Shown: positions 38,101-53,100, numbered from the stretch's first letter. The stretch: 64,000 nucleotides of DNA from Malachius bipustulatus (GCA_910589415.1 OU342630.1:16215867-16279866); one strand, 5' to 3'. A program made the numbers and translations. The notes: generated by a model not told the origin, from the letters alone.

Positions 38101-41100
38101 TTGGAATATTATTACGATATAAAAAAATTATAAAATTATAAAAAAATATAATAAATTGTTTATAAATAAGCGAAACATTTTAATTTTACCAATTCTAAAT
38201 CAATACCGACTGCTAACAACTCAACTATAAACATTACATGTTTATTTATAAACATTTAATTCAACATTGAAGACAAAATGTTGCAGGTAAGTTCACTTTG
38301 GATTTAAAGATAGTGTGAAAAAGTGCATTTTTTTTAAATAAAGTTGCCAGTGGTGTGCATAGGAAAAATGGCAAAATTGTTAAATTTGGTCAAATTTTTT
38401 TTATTTTTTTAAATTTAGAGATCCATTTTATGACACGTTTTCAAACAAAATGAAATTAAATTTTCACAGGAAACCACTGCGCTGATATGAGCTGACTTTG
38501 GAAAATTTCAGAAAGCCAATTTAAGAATCGGTAAAAATATTTATAATTGAATCGCTTAAAAATACCTACAATATTTAAGCGATTAATGCACAAAAAGGTT
38601 TTTTTCTCATTGACAGGGAAAAGATTTCGATCTTCTAAGATGTAAACATCCTGCTGGTTACTCAAATTGGATGTAATGATAATGAAAGAATGGAGAGTAG
38701 AGTGATCCAAGCAATAAATGCAAGCAAGCATTTAACAATGTAATAATTGATTGAGAGATTTCCAATAAAGTTTATAGTAATGGAAGTTTTAACTATACTT
38801 ACAGAGGTCACAACCTGGTTGAAGTGAACCACCATTGGGATAATAGTCCAGATGGCCGATGGGTTCCAGAATTCCAAGACGGCGACCATTACTATGAATA
38901 ACATCCACCAACAAAGCATCGTCGGCATCTAGTCGTTCCTCTTCCTCTACAGCGTAAGGCCACATATACAAAGGGGAAGCCGGGTCAAGACCTGTAATAG
39001 ACATTAAATAGCTTCAAATCTTTAGATACATTATTAATTCTTGTCATATTTCTTTTGGAGTTCGCAGAGTTTCCTATTTTTAATGGAACAATACCTCCAT
39101 GCCTCAACTTGTACATTATTCTTATATTTCACTTACCGGTTACTCTCCCGACTTTCTGGCCAGTGGTCACTTTGACATGGTGAGCTCCTCCAGCTGCTAT
39201 GTGAGCGCCCATGCTATGGCCCAGCAAGTGCAGAGAAGTAGGAGTCACTCCAGTAGTCTTTATCAGAAAAGCACACAGCCGGCCCAATTGAAGTCCTGCC
39301 AAGGGGGTATAAATGCGTGCTTGAGTATATATAAAGTGAGACATCCCTGACCAGTCCACCACGATTACGTTCATAGGGTAAAGAGCCGCTGTCACTGCAA
39401 TGAATTACTTAAATTTTATACATTTCTTTTGAAAGATCATTATTTTGAATTGGATTTTTTAGTATAAGCAAAGCAAATTTGTTCTACATAGAGCCTACAG
39501 TGGCAAATTAAAATTAGAACCTAAATCCCAAGGAAGCTCAAATATTGTATAATCAAAATAAGTGGTTTTTAGGGAATACAAGTTTCCATAAACATATGTC
39601 CGGAAAAGCTTAGAAAAAAAGACACAGGGTTTGAAAAACCTGTTTTGTAAATGACCCTTAAACACCGTGAACTCGATTAAAAAATATTTTTGAAAAAAGT
39701 TATCTAAATTTTCCTAATGTTTTGTTCCAAATTTTTTTTGAAAACGTGTGTGCCGTTGGAGTAACGTTAGATTTTCGTTGGTAAACTTTCAGAAAGTCGC
39801 GTTATTTCTACAGGCGGTTCTTTCAAAATTAGAGAAATCTTTTTCTTGTGGTATCGTTTCAGGTCGCAGTTTTGAATCTTGGGGGCTGAAATTATGTGGT
39901 AGTAAAACATCCACAAGTAGTGGTCTGTTATTGCATTTGAACAAAATCGATCGAGCCGTTTCAAAATGGCAACCTTTTGGATTTTAGGAACAAAGCTGTT
40001 TTTTGAACCTCTGCAAAAAAAACTCATAAACCAAATTAATAAGATTTGAAGAAAATTATTTGAAATTTGAGTTAACGCAATAAAAATTGCATTATTTCTA
40101 TTAATGAGCCAGTGGCGTGGGTAGGCAAAGGATAAAAAAGGTTGGAGCCAAATATGGTTATAGCGGAGCGGGATACTCTCTTCTTGCATAGCCATATCTT
40201 CGTTTGCTCGGCACAAATCTGGGAGCGAACATGTCTTGGCACGCTCGTGTTGCATTTTTCTGCAGAGAAGTGCAGTGTTGCACTTCTCAAAAACTTGGAA
40301 CACTATTCCGCACAAAGAAATTTTATACACCTCTAACAGTTTATCCTCCTGTACAAGGCTGAAATCCAATCCCTAGGCCCTAGAGTATTGTTTACATGGT
40401 TGGAGCTCAGCTCCTAAACGTATGCTGAGCTTACTTGACTCAATTCAGAAAAGTTGATCGGTGTCGGAACTCTAACTAAAAATTTAGATAGTCTTGAATA
40501 TCGAAGAATAGCAGTGACCTGAGCCTGTTTTACAAATGTTTTTATGGGGAGTGTTCAATAGACGTAACCCGTTTGATCTCACCTAGAACGAGGCCGAGCA
40601 GTAATATACGTCCAGCCTGAATAGCTCATCCCTATAGGTTTAACTCGTTACAACTCGCACCGCTTTATTTCAGAGTTTTTTCATGTATAAAACCACATCC
40701 CTTCAGAATAGCATTCCAAGGAGAGTTTCCTGAGGAACAACAATCTGCAAAATAAATTGATATCTCCGCTCATTCATCGCTCTTAGAGCTTCATAGGGAT
40801 CAACCTGCAGTGCATGTGACTTTTCAATAAAAATATAAAAATAAATTGTGCATTTCTTCTCTAATTTAACCCCTATTTGTGCTAGTTTTCGAGATATCAA
40901 TGGTGAGAGAAATAAAAAGAAAACTCTTTATTGAGATTAACTACTGTTCAAACACATGTAAAGGATCTAAACTCTTTTATTCACGTAACTTATTCCTCAT
41001 GAAAATTTATTAAAATGAACCGACAATGAACAGCGGATCTTCATAACCAGCAAGTTTAGAGATTAGGTTAGATTTATCTTGAGTCGGTCATTATGACACC

Positions 41101-44100
41101 TCCACTGTGACCATCATAGGCCCATTGTGGCTCACATCTAGTCGTGCTATCTCAATCCCATTTGACCAACCTCTTTGAGGAAGCTGACCTTGCCTAGTGC
41201 ATCCATATCCATGTATCCATATCCTCCAGTGTGAGAGAGTCACCCCCAAAGGGGGGTGATCTGGTGAAATCTGGTTCTTCCTAAAGGGGTACATTCGCAT
41301 AGGATATATTTTGCTGTTTCGTCATACTCCAAGCACTGGCGGCATTCAGCGCTGTTCGCTAAACCTATCATGTGCAGATGACGGTTCAGCTTACAGTTTC
41401 AGTATTGTATAAGGCCTATTATGGTTTTCAGTTCTTTCCTTTTAAGCTCCAATAGTTATGTGGTCCTTTTTTTCGCCGTACCCTACCAGAAAGATACTCA
41501 AGTTTCATTAACTACTTGAAAATGTGAATTTTTGCATGTAAAAAGTATCTTCCAACTGACCTCTGTGTAAGAATTCCTTGAATTTATGATAGGGTCGACG
41601 GAGATATCGCTTGCAGCAAGAACCGTAAGCCATACAGAGAGATTCTTTTTAAAAGTATGTAGGTAAGTAGCTACTATAAGAGCCATGCCATAAAGTCTAA
41701 CAGAAAATGCTATTATTTGATAGTCGGCTTACCTTCTAACAATTTTATTAACGCGAACGTCGCAAACGAAGTCGCGGGTAGCAGCATAGTAATAATATAC
41801 CCAATGGTCTTGTTCTAATGTGTGATAAAATAGAACTAATTCAAGGATCTAATAGCGTAAAAATTCACAGATTGTAAAATTTACAGTAGGTAATAACTCA
41901 CCTTCGCGCATTTCTATAAGCCACGGAGAATCTCGATGATGCGTCCATCCGTGGACTAAGAAGATTGTCTTGAGTTTTGGGTTGAACCTTGATTCTTGCA
42001 GTGAATTGACGTCGTCAATAAATATCTGGTCATCAGTTGCAAGGTCTGATCTAAAATAATATTTTTTTAGGATATTAATTATTGTTTCAAAAGCACTTAA
42101 CTATTATTATAAAATATTTTTGAGGACTCACAAGCGCGGTTTTTGCTCTCTTTCCTACGAGAAGCAACGTAAGAAATCAAATAGGTACATAATAGGTAAT
42201 TGGCAGATTACAACTTTGATTGACTGAAACCGATGAAACTGTCATATCTACATAGATTAAAAGTGGTTGAATTTTAAATTGTTTGAACAGACGCTATCAA
42301 GCTCCACGAACGTTATAAGTTTTCAACCAACTGATATTCGTAAAAATAACCAGAAGCCAGTCAAAAACTATGACAACTAAAAATACTAACAGCTAAATTT
42401 CGGATAATTTTATTTTTTATAATAGTCTGATGCTATTCTAATTTTTTTAATTCAAAATAGTGAAAAATTTTAACAATCCCAAAACTACTGCGTGTGTTTG
42501 AACAATAATTTTATTTAATCTACAGAATGTTGTGGAAAAGTAGATCTCTTAGCCACAGTTTCTTGGTCAAAAATAACGGGACTTTCCGTATGCCATTTTG
42601 CATATGATAGGTGTCCCCTTTTCAAGGTAGGGTCAAAATTCACAAACAAGTTTTTTATTCATAACTCCATTGTTTTTTGATATTCACTTAAAATTTTAAC
42701 ATAATAAATGTTGTTCTTATGACGGCACGCGTTTTAAATTTTCCTCAGTTATGTTTATCGTGAGTGGGCCATTGTGACGCCTCCACTTGTGAGAAGCAAT
42801 ATAAAAAACTGTTAAGCCAAATTAACAAGATTGGAAGAAAATTATTTGAAATTTGAATTAATTCAAGAAAGTTTTTTTATAATAATGAACCAGTGGCGTG
42901 GGTAGGAGAAGGGTAATAATAGCTAAATTTCTATAAACGTTTATGAGCATATTTTTGAAGGAATTGAACTGAAACTTTTTCAGTAGAAAACTATACTAAT
43001 AACCTTTAATCTTAAAAAATTTCAAGAAGCAAATTCGGAGATATTCAATTTTTTTTACTTACGATTTACGTAAGATTTACTACGATATTGACACGGAAAA
43101 TCCGCTTCTTCAAAGAGTAACCAATTTATCTAAGAATATTTATCACAGTGCAAAAAAATAGCTTTAGAACTCACAGAAAAGTAAAAAAAAGGCAATTATC
43201 TGTCTCTTCACGCTGCCCTAAGGCTATACAATTTTTACTAGTCGTTGAAAAATTTTGGTTTTATTTTATTTTTACGTTTTCTCGTAATTAGGTACATATT
43301 TGTCTGGTTGGACCGTTAATGTAAATATGTATTGTATGTATGACACTCAAAAGCTTAGAAGAACACCAAACTTATTATTAATATAAAATAGTTTAGACAA
43401 AAATAAATTTATACTTACTTGTGATACAAATGAAAAGTAATCTGTTCCTCGAGAGGTACATCAGAAGCTTTTTGCAAATATAAATCTTCCGTGTTATAAA
43501 ATTTGGCACTTATTTGGACACTCACGATAATTATTATTATAAGAAGAGTCAACATGTCGAATCGAATTTTAACATTATTTAACAATTCATAACACTTATA
43601 ACCGACTCTACCCGTATTGCTGGATAAGCACTAATTTTGCGACCCGATTGCGTGATCCAAACACATGCCTACCGTTTTTGTTTCGCGTAGCATATTTATA
43701 TGAATATGCATTTTTTGGAGCTGGAAATTATCAACGCATAGTATAGTGGTTGAGAATAATAAACATAATGAAAGGAATTTAACTACCTAGTGTGAGCATG
43801 AATAAATTCTACAAAACGACTTCTATTTAACTTACCTCTGGAACGGTAACAAAAGAGATTATTACCACCGAAATCACAATGTTAATCCAGAATAGCCATC
43901 GCAGAAATGTAAAGTAGGACGCTACAACTGATCCAAAATGCGACTCAATTTCTTTGATTCTTAATTCCCATGGGATCACCCAAGCTGAAAAATTCCTGAA
44001 TTCTCTTCGGAATTGTTGCCATTTCTGAAAACAAACAATAAATCTGTAGAATGTATTTCATGAGTAGTGAAAAAAAAACAAATGATTGGTTTTATTTTTG

Positions 44101-47100
44101 TCTTTAAAAGTGAAATTAAAATTCTTCCTTGACATACATCGATTGCCTTGCCTCGATTTAAATTATTTTATCTACTCCTATTAGATAACAAATCAATTAT
44201 TAGTCTAATTTTAACGAAGTAATGGCATGCATGGTAATTGCCCTATCGAATAATAGTGTCAGGTCGATTGAACAATGAGCTCATTATTCAATCGTTAATG
44301 TCAATTGTTTAACTTTACCGCCCAATTCTGTCGTACGTTTGGCAGATACAAACTTCTGACTACTGTCAATGGTCCACTGACGTGAAAGTAGAGTCCCTAA
44401 ACGTTTATTTTACGTTTAATAAAATGTTTTAAAAATATGAAAGTCGCTGAATATTAGGATAATTTTGATCTTTCAACTACTATCGCATACGAAGCTACTT
44501 ATCATAATACTAAAATGAACATGTTTTAGTATCCGTGCGTAGTTATAAAGCAATAGTCAACCGCTGTGAAAGTTGATTGCTTTGGAACGCTGCCAATAGG
44601 TTTAGTCGACTGACAGAAGTGACAGCTAATAATCACGATAACCTAACATTCATATTTGTTTAGTTTTAATTTTTACAATATAAATGAATGTATTATAAAA
44701 ATTAAACTTAAAATTATTATTATAAACAGAATAATACAGGATGTTCTTCGAAGAAAATAACATCTTGAATGATACGCCACCTGATATAAATAGGGGAAAC
44801 GCAACAAATGCATCAATTAATGATTTACTGCCTGCAAAATCAAAAGTGAAATACGATGCGCGACGAAATCTTTCACTCTGATTTTGTTATTTTTCTCCTT
44901 TTAAAGTTATTTTACAATTTTCAGTCGACAGTGAAGTATGTAATATTTTCTGTACATTTGCAATATTTCAATAACCAAATTATTTACTTAAAGAGAACCA
45001 TATTTTTTAATAAATAAAACTGCAATCCATAAAACTTTTTTACATAAAAATTTAATTCTACCGTAAGTAAAATTATTTTTTTCCGCAAGCGTTCTAAAAT
45101 GCGGCAATTATCATACTGTACACACCTTGTAGAACGATCTCATTATGTTACTAGTAACAATATTTTCATTATTGTCCTAGCATAATAATAATTAACGTAT
45201 GACATCGTCAAAATACATTGAATTCGGACAACTGGAAGTACCCGCGGATTATCTAGCTACTATTGCTACGACTATACGCTTTCTAATCATGGCGAGTGCT
45301 GTCAATCTAGCATAGGGTTAGAGTTCAATGTTCAATGACAAAATGTGTTATACTCGTAGATAATAGTATATTATGTTACTAGGAGTAGAAGGCGATCATT
45401 TTGTGTTGAGCGCAATTATTGCAGCCGAGGCGAAGCCGAGGCAGTGCAATAATTGAGCGAAACACAAAATGAGCATTCTACTCCAAGTGACATATACGAT
45501 TTTTTCCGCAAGCGTAGTATTGAAACATAAAATTTTCTGAATTTATTTATTTATTACAGTAATTTGGAATGAACAATTTTCAAGTTTACAATTCTGAATG
45601 TTTAAGCCACTGCTTGCTAAACCAGTTTCAACAGTTATTTGTTTTTATGTATGAGAACAACCACGCTCTAAGAGTGCGTCAGATTCTTGATTAAGTTTTG
45701 GAAAGACATCTGTACGGTCCCTTAATGGGGAATCGTTCGGATTAAAGAATAAATAATAAGTTCCCGTAATGGGGAACCAATTTGATGAAAATGATGTTCT
45801 TATCTGGGCGAAGGACCAAGATACAGGATACACAGGGAAATACAATTAGACAGGATCAACAATTAATATTTGGCTTAATAGTTAATGCGTAGGTACTCAC
45901 TGTTTATTCTGCCTTCTGTGAATCACTATATCTGTGCGGGAAATGCGAATGTCCGTATAACGGTAACGGCGATGAAGGATGAAGAAAAAGGGTACTGCGG
46001 GTACCTTAATTAATGATGCGATCGGCCTAATAGGACGCGATAACCGATGATATTAAGATGAAGAGAAGACGGAGCCGCGACGTTTATCAGCAACTGAAGA
46101 AATGGTGCTGATCACTAAACTGTCTCGGATTGCACACGGGATTTCTTGATGCGACCCGACGTGTTCCAATGCTCAACTGCTTCTGGTCTCTTCCAGGGGT
46201 GAAAACCTTGACGTTTGGTTTGACCACCCACGTTACGCACATCTTCTCTTGCCGAGAATAACCAAATATAAGGGATGGGCAGAAGGGTTGTGCAAGGATA
46301 GATTCCGTGAGGAAATGGAAATTAATAATGAAATGTCATTGATGACGGAACATTCCGCCCACCAAAATTAGATCTAATTTTAGAAGATTAAAAAGGAGTT
46401 ATCGATGCTTGAAAGCTAAATGAATGCGAAATGGGTTAAAAAATTAAGATATTTGCTTGTGTTCTGCCTATAATTAACTGTTGTAAGCTACACATGCAAT
46501 ATGGGGTCCGTGCCTTATTGGGAAGGTAACGGACAAAGTTTGACCAATGGTCTTTTCATGATGCCACGCTGAGTTCGGACGGTGGCCACCCGAGGAACTT
46601 TATCGGCGCCCGGAAACAATTGAACTATACGCCCCAGATTCCACTTTAACGGAGGAGAGTTCTCATCCTTGATTAAGACTAACGTGCCTATTTCAATTGG
46701 TTGAGAAGCGTGTGTTTTAGCCCATTTGTGACGTTGGTACAGATTATGTAAATATTCCTGGTGCCAACGCTTCCAAAAGTCGTGGTTCAACCGTTGGATC
46801 AATTGCCAGCGAGACAAACGGGATAACCTTAAATGCGAAAGATCTGGATCTGGAGCAGAAGCCAAAGGCTCGAGGGTTAAGAAATGTCCTGGCGAGAGAA
46901 CACCGAGATCGTTGGGATCCGTCGAAAAGCTACATAATGGCGGAGAGTTAAGCATAGCTTCAACTTGTGTAGCTAACGTATACAATTCCTCATATGTCAA
47001 CACTTGATTACCCATTACGCGTGCCAAATGCGTTTTTACTGATTTTATACCGCTTTCGACTAGGCCAGAGAAGTGAGGTGCCGCAGGAGGATGGAAATTC

Positions 47101-50100
47101 CATTTGATGGACTCACCTTCAACCGCGTCCTTCATGTATGAGACAAGCATCCTATTCCCTCCAACAAAGTTTGTACCGCAATCACTGAAGATCTGTGAGC
47201 ACCGACCTCGTCTAGCAATGAAACGTCGGAGTGCGGCTAAAAAGGTCTCTGCTGATAAGTCAGAAGCTATCTCGATATGAAGAGCCTTAGTGGCAAAACA
47301 GACAAACAGGCAAATATAGGCCTTCTGAGTCCTGGCGCCACGACGACGGGAGATGAGAATGGGAAAAGGTCCTCCAAAATCAATTCCAACGACACTGAAT
47401 GCCTTCAATTGAGTAACCCGTACTGCGGGTAAATCGCCCATTGGGGGCGTGACAGGCTTTGGCCGAATGCGAAAACACCGATTGCAATGACTCAATAAGG
47501 TGCGAACTGCCTTTCTAGCAGACAAAATCCAAAAATTTTGCTGAAGGAGATACATAGTCGTATTCACACCAGAATGCAAATTGTGAGTATGGGTATGAAC
47601 GATTATCAAGTCCATAAGTATGTGCTTACGTGGAAGAAGTGCGGGATGCTTACTCTCAACTGGCAATGCGGAGTTAGTCAATCGACCACCGACTCGAAGA
47701 ATGCCGTCGGCGTCTATGAACGGGGATAACTTTTGTAAATGTTTGGGACACTCGTTACGCCCCTTGCTTAATGCGGTTATTTCGAATTTGAAGGATACTG
47801 TTTGAACAGCTTTAACTAAAAACATGAGTGCATGGTGCAACTCTGCTTGAGTCAGAACACCCTGTCTCCGGTCACGATGATGTGCATTATGACGAAATCG
47901 GAAGCAGTATCCTAAAATGCGTTGAATCTTAGTCAATGAAGAATGACGACGTAAAAGATCATCTACCTCAGACGGTAGAGTCTCGACGAGAAGAGACAAT
48001 GGCCTACCCTCAGGGAGAGCCTCCTCAGACGATGACGTAACAATGATATCAGCGGGCCAACTCTCTTGTGGTTTGCTAAGCCATGGCGGCCCCGCCCACC
48101 AAAGGGAACATGACGAAAGATCCTCTGGAAGGAGACCGCGAGACGCGGGATCAGCTGGATTTTCAGCTGATCTGACATGGCGCCACCGATCAGGAGGGAC
48201 TGCCTCCTGAATGTGAGTAACCCGATTGGCCACAAATGTTTTCCAAAGATGCGGTGAGGACCGGATCCACGCCAAGGCGACCGTGGAATCGCTCCAAGCG
48301 AAAACCTGATCTGTTTTCAACCTATCTTGACAGGTGTTCATAATAAACGATACCATATCGGACAGTACAACTGCGGCACATAATTCCAAGCGAGGAATTG
48401 AAATTCGTTTTAAAGGTGCCACCTTTGATTTTGCCATGGCAAGTGAGACGTGTATATGACCCTGAGCATCGACAAAGCGAAAATATGTGACGCAAGCGTA
48501 GCCTGCTTCAGAAGCATCGCAAAATGCGTGAAGCTGACATTCATTAATCGAGGGAGGTTTCAGACATCTGGGTATGGTCAATCGAGATAACTTTGGCAAG
48601 CAAGATTTGAAACTGTTCCACTGAGTGCATACTTCCTCTGGTGGTGATGCATCCCAGTCCAAACCCAAAGTCCAGAGGTACTGGATTATCCTTTTTGCGA
48701 AAAAGGTAACAGGACACAAAAAGCCCAGAGGATCATAAATGCGGGCTACGTCTGACAGAATGGATCTTTTTGTACAGTTTGAATGTACTGCATTGACGTG
48801 GAAAGAAAATCCATCCGGCGTCGCTTGCCATTGTAGGCCAAGGATTTTAATAGTCGAAGATGACTCCTGATCGAATGTGGCCGGATGAGTCTGGCAATGG
48901 TCTGACGGGATTCTTTCTAAGATTGCGGAGTTATTGGCGGCCCATTTGCGCAACTCAAAACAGCCTGACTGCAACAACTGAATTAGTTGATTGCGAATCT
49001 CCAAAACTGTGGATAAATCGTTAGCCCCAACTGCAAAGTCATCGACATACAAACTGGAAGCGATGGCTTCAGATGCGAGCGGAAAACTATCTTTTCCCTC
49101 CTGGGCCAATTGTAGAAGGCAGCGAATTGCTAAATATGGACTACTGGACACGCCATATGTAACCGTGTTTAACCTATAACTTTGGATAGAATCTTGTGCT
49201 GAGAAACGCCAACGGATAAGTTGGTAATTGCGATGCGATTCCGAGACTAAAATCTGCCTATACATCTGCCGTATGTCGCAGGTAAATACAAAGCTGAATA
49301 GTCTGAAACGAAGTAAAAGGGCAGATATGTCTGCTTGTAGCTTACCACCAGTTAGTAGGCATTGGTTGAGCGAGTTCCCGTTGTGAGCTGTGGCGGATGC
49401 GTCGAACACGACTCGAATTTTGGGAACATTCCCATCGGTCTTTAGGACACAATGGTGGGGGATAAAGTAAACTTGCGAGTCCGAAGGAGTGACAGGAAGT
49501 CGAGACATGTGCCCCGAATCCAGATAGTCTCTCATGAAGTCATTATATAACTCTCGAATCAAAGGTTGCCTAGATAATTTCCTTTCAAGAGCCAAAAGAC
49601 GACGATCTGCTATGTGAAGAGACCCGTCGAATGCGGGTAACGAGGTTGTATCCTTAAATGGTAAACAAACCCCAAAGCGACCATGAATGTCGCGAGAATG
49701 GGTACTGACGAACGAATCTTCTACCTGTTTATTTTCAGGAGAGATGATAGGTTTAGAAGGAGGCTCTTCAAGCTTCCAAAAGTTCTTTAATGTATCATTG
49801 AGACATGGCTCGGTTGACACAAAAAAAGATTGTATGGGATGTGACTGATGCGATGCGTTATCCTTAGCCACTGCACCTAATAGTGCCCACCCGAAGACAG
49901 TATTTATTGCGGCTGGACGATGAGTGTCACCAGCAATAAAACCGTCTCTAACGATGCGAGCGAAAAGATCTGCTCCAATTAGCATCTCTATAGGACCAGG
50001 TGCATACCACTTGGGGTCGGCTAATTTAAGGTTTTCCAAAATCTGCGACGGAGAAAGTGAAATACTTGGCAATTCCGACCAGATTGCAGGCAAGACAATT

Positions 50101-53100
50101 GCGTTGGTGTCAAAGCTATAGTCTGACGAACCGATTGGACGAATGTGACATGAAGTGCTGCCGTGCGATGAAGTTATGGCTACATGACCTAAGCCTGCAA
50201 TGGGCGCTGATGATTGGACAATGGGTAAACCAAGTCGTTTGCGACAGCGATCAATCAAGAAACTGGACTGACTACCTGAGTCGCAGAGAGCTCTAACCTT
50301 TTGAAAGTTGCCCCACACATCTCGTATTTCCAAAAGAACAGTTGCTAGCAAAACAGTATGCGAAGATTGCGAATTTAGCACCTGGGTGGTAGACATGGCT
50401 ACCGATCCACCTTGCGGTCCAAAGCCAGACGAATGATCTGACTCCTTAGCTTTCTTCTGAGAGGAAGAGTCCCTTGGAAAATGTAGCAGAGTGTTGTGTT
50501 TAGCCGAGCAAATGTGACATTTGGATTCAGAGATACAATTTCTCAACGAGTGCTGTGTACTCAAACAGTTATGACACAGACGAAGAGATTTGACTACCAG
50601 ATGACGCTTGTAAGGTGTCAACTCTAAAAATGATGGACAAGTAAAAAGCGAATGCGAATTAGAATTGCAATGTGTGCAATGCGAGTCAGTCGACTTGTCT
50701 GAAGTCGCTGCTAATAATGCTTGCGGCTTATGAGGATTATGCTTCTGGCTATGCTATGACGCCAGTTCGAGTTCGACGAAACGACTAATGATTTATTGCG
50801 AGGATATGAATCAGTATTAACATTTAATACATTTGATTCCAATGCTCTACACTGATCTGTCAAAAACTGTTTCAGATCATCGTACGAGGGGAAGTCCCGT
50901 TGTGCGAATTCTATTTCAAAACGTTTACGGGTATTATTGTCTACCTTTTGAAGTAGACAATTGAAGAGTGTGAAATCCCACAGATTCAAATCACGGAAGT
51001 TGTTTAATGCGGCAATATTTTCATTGAAAATATTCAATAAACTGCGAAGAGATTGCGGTGAATCTGACGTGCTCTTAGAAGCGTTTATGAGAGTGTTCCA
51101 GTAAACAGTTGCCAGGATCCTATGATTTTGATAACGAGTGGTCAAAGCTTCATAGGCGATTGCGTAGTTGTCAGAAGTAAGTGGCAAATGTCGAACTAAT
51201 GTCAAAGGCTCCTTTGACAGAGTTGAAATCAAATACTGAAACTTCTCTACATTGGACAAGTCAGAATTCTCATGAATGACTGCATTAAATAAGTCAAAGA
51301 ATGTCGGCCAAGTCCTTAAATCGCCGTCAAATTTCGGCAGATCCAGCTTGGGCAATCGAACATTAACCCTAGGCTTATTCTCACTTAAAGATTCACTTGA
51401 ACCTCCTAACTGCTTGTCAATCGGCCTCGAATCCCCTACAATAACTATAGTTTATCTGATGCTGCAACTTCAGATTCTCTATTCAAAATCGTAGCAATAA
51501 TCGATTTTAAACTAAAATAAGTGCTATCGATATCAAGAACAATTTCCATGAAAGACTTCCACAGTTCTGACGATTCATCTATTTGAGTGGTCTTAAAGAC
51601 ACGCTGAAAGTCGTTATACCACTCGCACACTGTGTCATGTGCTGCTATTAAAACGCTTTGGTAATCCTGTGGGTTTTGTTGGTAATTCGCGTATATTGTA
51701 CTAAGACGCGTTTGCGTTTGTTTCGCAATTGATAAAGCCTTTTCTAACGCATAAACCATTATTATGTATGACGAAACAACAACAATAAATTATCGAAGTT
51801 AGACTTTATAAAATAACAAGTGCGAGAAATAAGCCCACTTGACAACGCTGTACCGAAATAAAACCAATATTTTACTCAGGTACCTAAATAAAAATGCAAG
51901 CGTATTTTTCAGCGATGAATAAGAATGCGGATAGTAAGTAGAGACAATTGCGAGATTAGAAATCCGAGGGGTGAGAAGTAACCAGTTATTTTCACCTCCA
52001 ACTTCAACTTCTAAATAAAATGTGAACACCTGCTGCTGACTTGTACCTAAACTACAGGAAGCAGGAAAAATCGATATTCACTTCAAGGTGGTCACCGTAC
52101 TGTGTGAATTTCACAACGTTACACAATAAAATTGTGTAGATATTTTCAATGCGGGGATTTTTACCCAATGCGATTTAATAAAATGCGTAACAAAATATTT
52201 CAATTTGCATGTGTAACTGCAACAATAATTAATCAGGCCTTTTATTGAATGAATTGAAATAAATGAACTTTATTTTTTTACCACAGAGCTGGTACAATAT
52301 CGGGATCGAAGGTCCAAAATGTACGGTCCCTTAATGGGGAATCGTTCGGATTAAAGAATAAATAATAAGTTCCCGTAATGGGGAACCAATTTGATGAAAA
52401 TGATGTTCTTATCTGGGCGAAGGACCAAGATACAGGATACACAGGGAAATACAATTAGACAGGATCAACAATTAATATTTGGCTTAATAGTTAATGCGTA
52501 GGTACTCACTGTTTATTCTGCCTTCTGTGAATCACTATATCTGTGCGGGAAATGCGAATGTCCGTATAACGGTAACGGCGATGAAGGATGAAGAAAAAGG
52601 GTACTGCGGGTACCTTAATTAATGATGCGATCGGCCTAATAGGACGCGATAACCGATGATATTAAGATGAAGAGAAGACGGAGCCGCGACGTTTATCAGC
52701 AACTGAAGAAATGGTGCTGATCACTAAACTGTCTCGGATTGCACACGGGATTTCTTGATGCGACCCGACGTGTTCCAATGCTCAACTGCTTCTGGTCTCT
52801 TCCAGGGGTGAAAACCTTGACGTTTGGTTTGACCACCCACGTTACGCACATCTTCTCTTGCCGAGAATAACCAAATATAAGGGATGGGCAAAAGGGTTGT
52901 GCAAGGATAGATTCCGTGAGGAAATGGAAATTAATAATGAAATGTCATTGATGACGGAACAACATCAGTTGCGGTGTTTTCAATTAATGGTAGTGAAATT
53001 GCCTTAGTATTCGGATCATGAAGCAGATTTTCACTTAATAATTATTAATTAAAATTAAAAAAATTGCGTTGACGTTTATTACGTCAATGTCAATAACACA

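Larger units (their letters stand above)
45706..52966 (-). mobile_element. BEL/Pao LTR retrotransposon, complete but with broken gag
   Basis: 642-bp LTRs at 45711-46352 and 52320-52961 are identical except at 46282 (G) versus 52891 (A). A 5-bp target duplication ACATC lies at 45706-45710 and 52962-52966. It reads on the minus strand: gag 51759-50711, pol 50753-46515. One difference in 642 bp indicates a recent insertion. Gag carries two frame breaks. Confidence 0.95.

Noticed and set aside
38456..38731. Minus-strand frame with [10 protein letters not shown] as the last lipase exon
   Set aside because: No AG acceptor lies between the exon 4 donor and this frame, and the real histidine exon ([10 protein letters not shown]) with exact phase is at 28088-27844.
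39767..40369. 200-codon minus-strand ORF
   Set aside because: It lies in dispersed repeat sequence with no domain, signal or splice support.
51440..51460. Programmed -1 frameshift in BEL gag
   Set aside because: No X-XXY-YYZ heptamer or clear downstream structure, and BEL elements normally use one frame. A simple indel is more likely.
52295..52316. tRNA-like sequence by its TCGA and CCA
   Set aside because: It is the retrotransposon primer-binding site. No cloverleaf is present.
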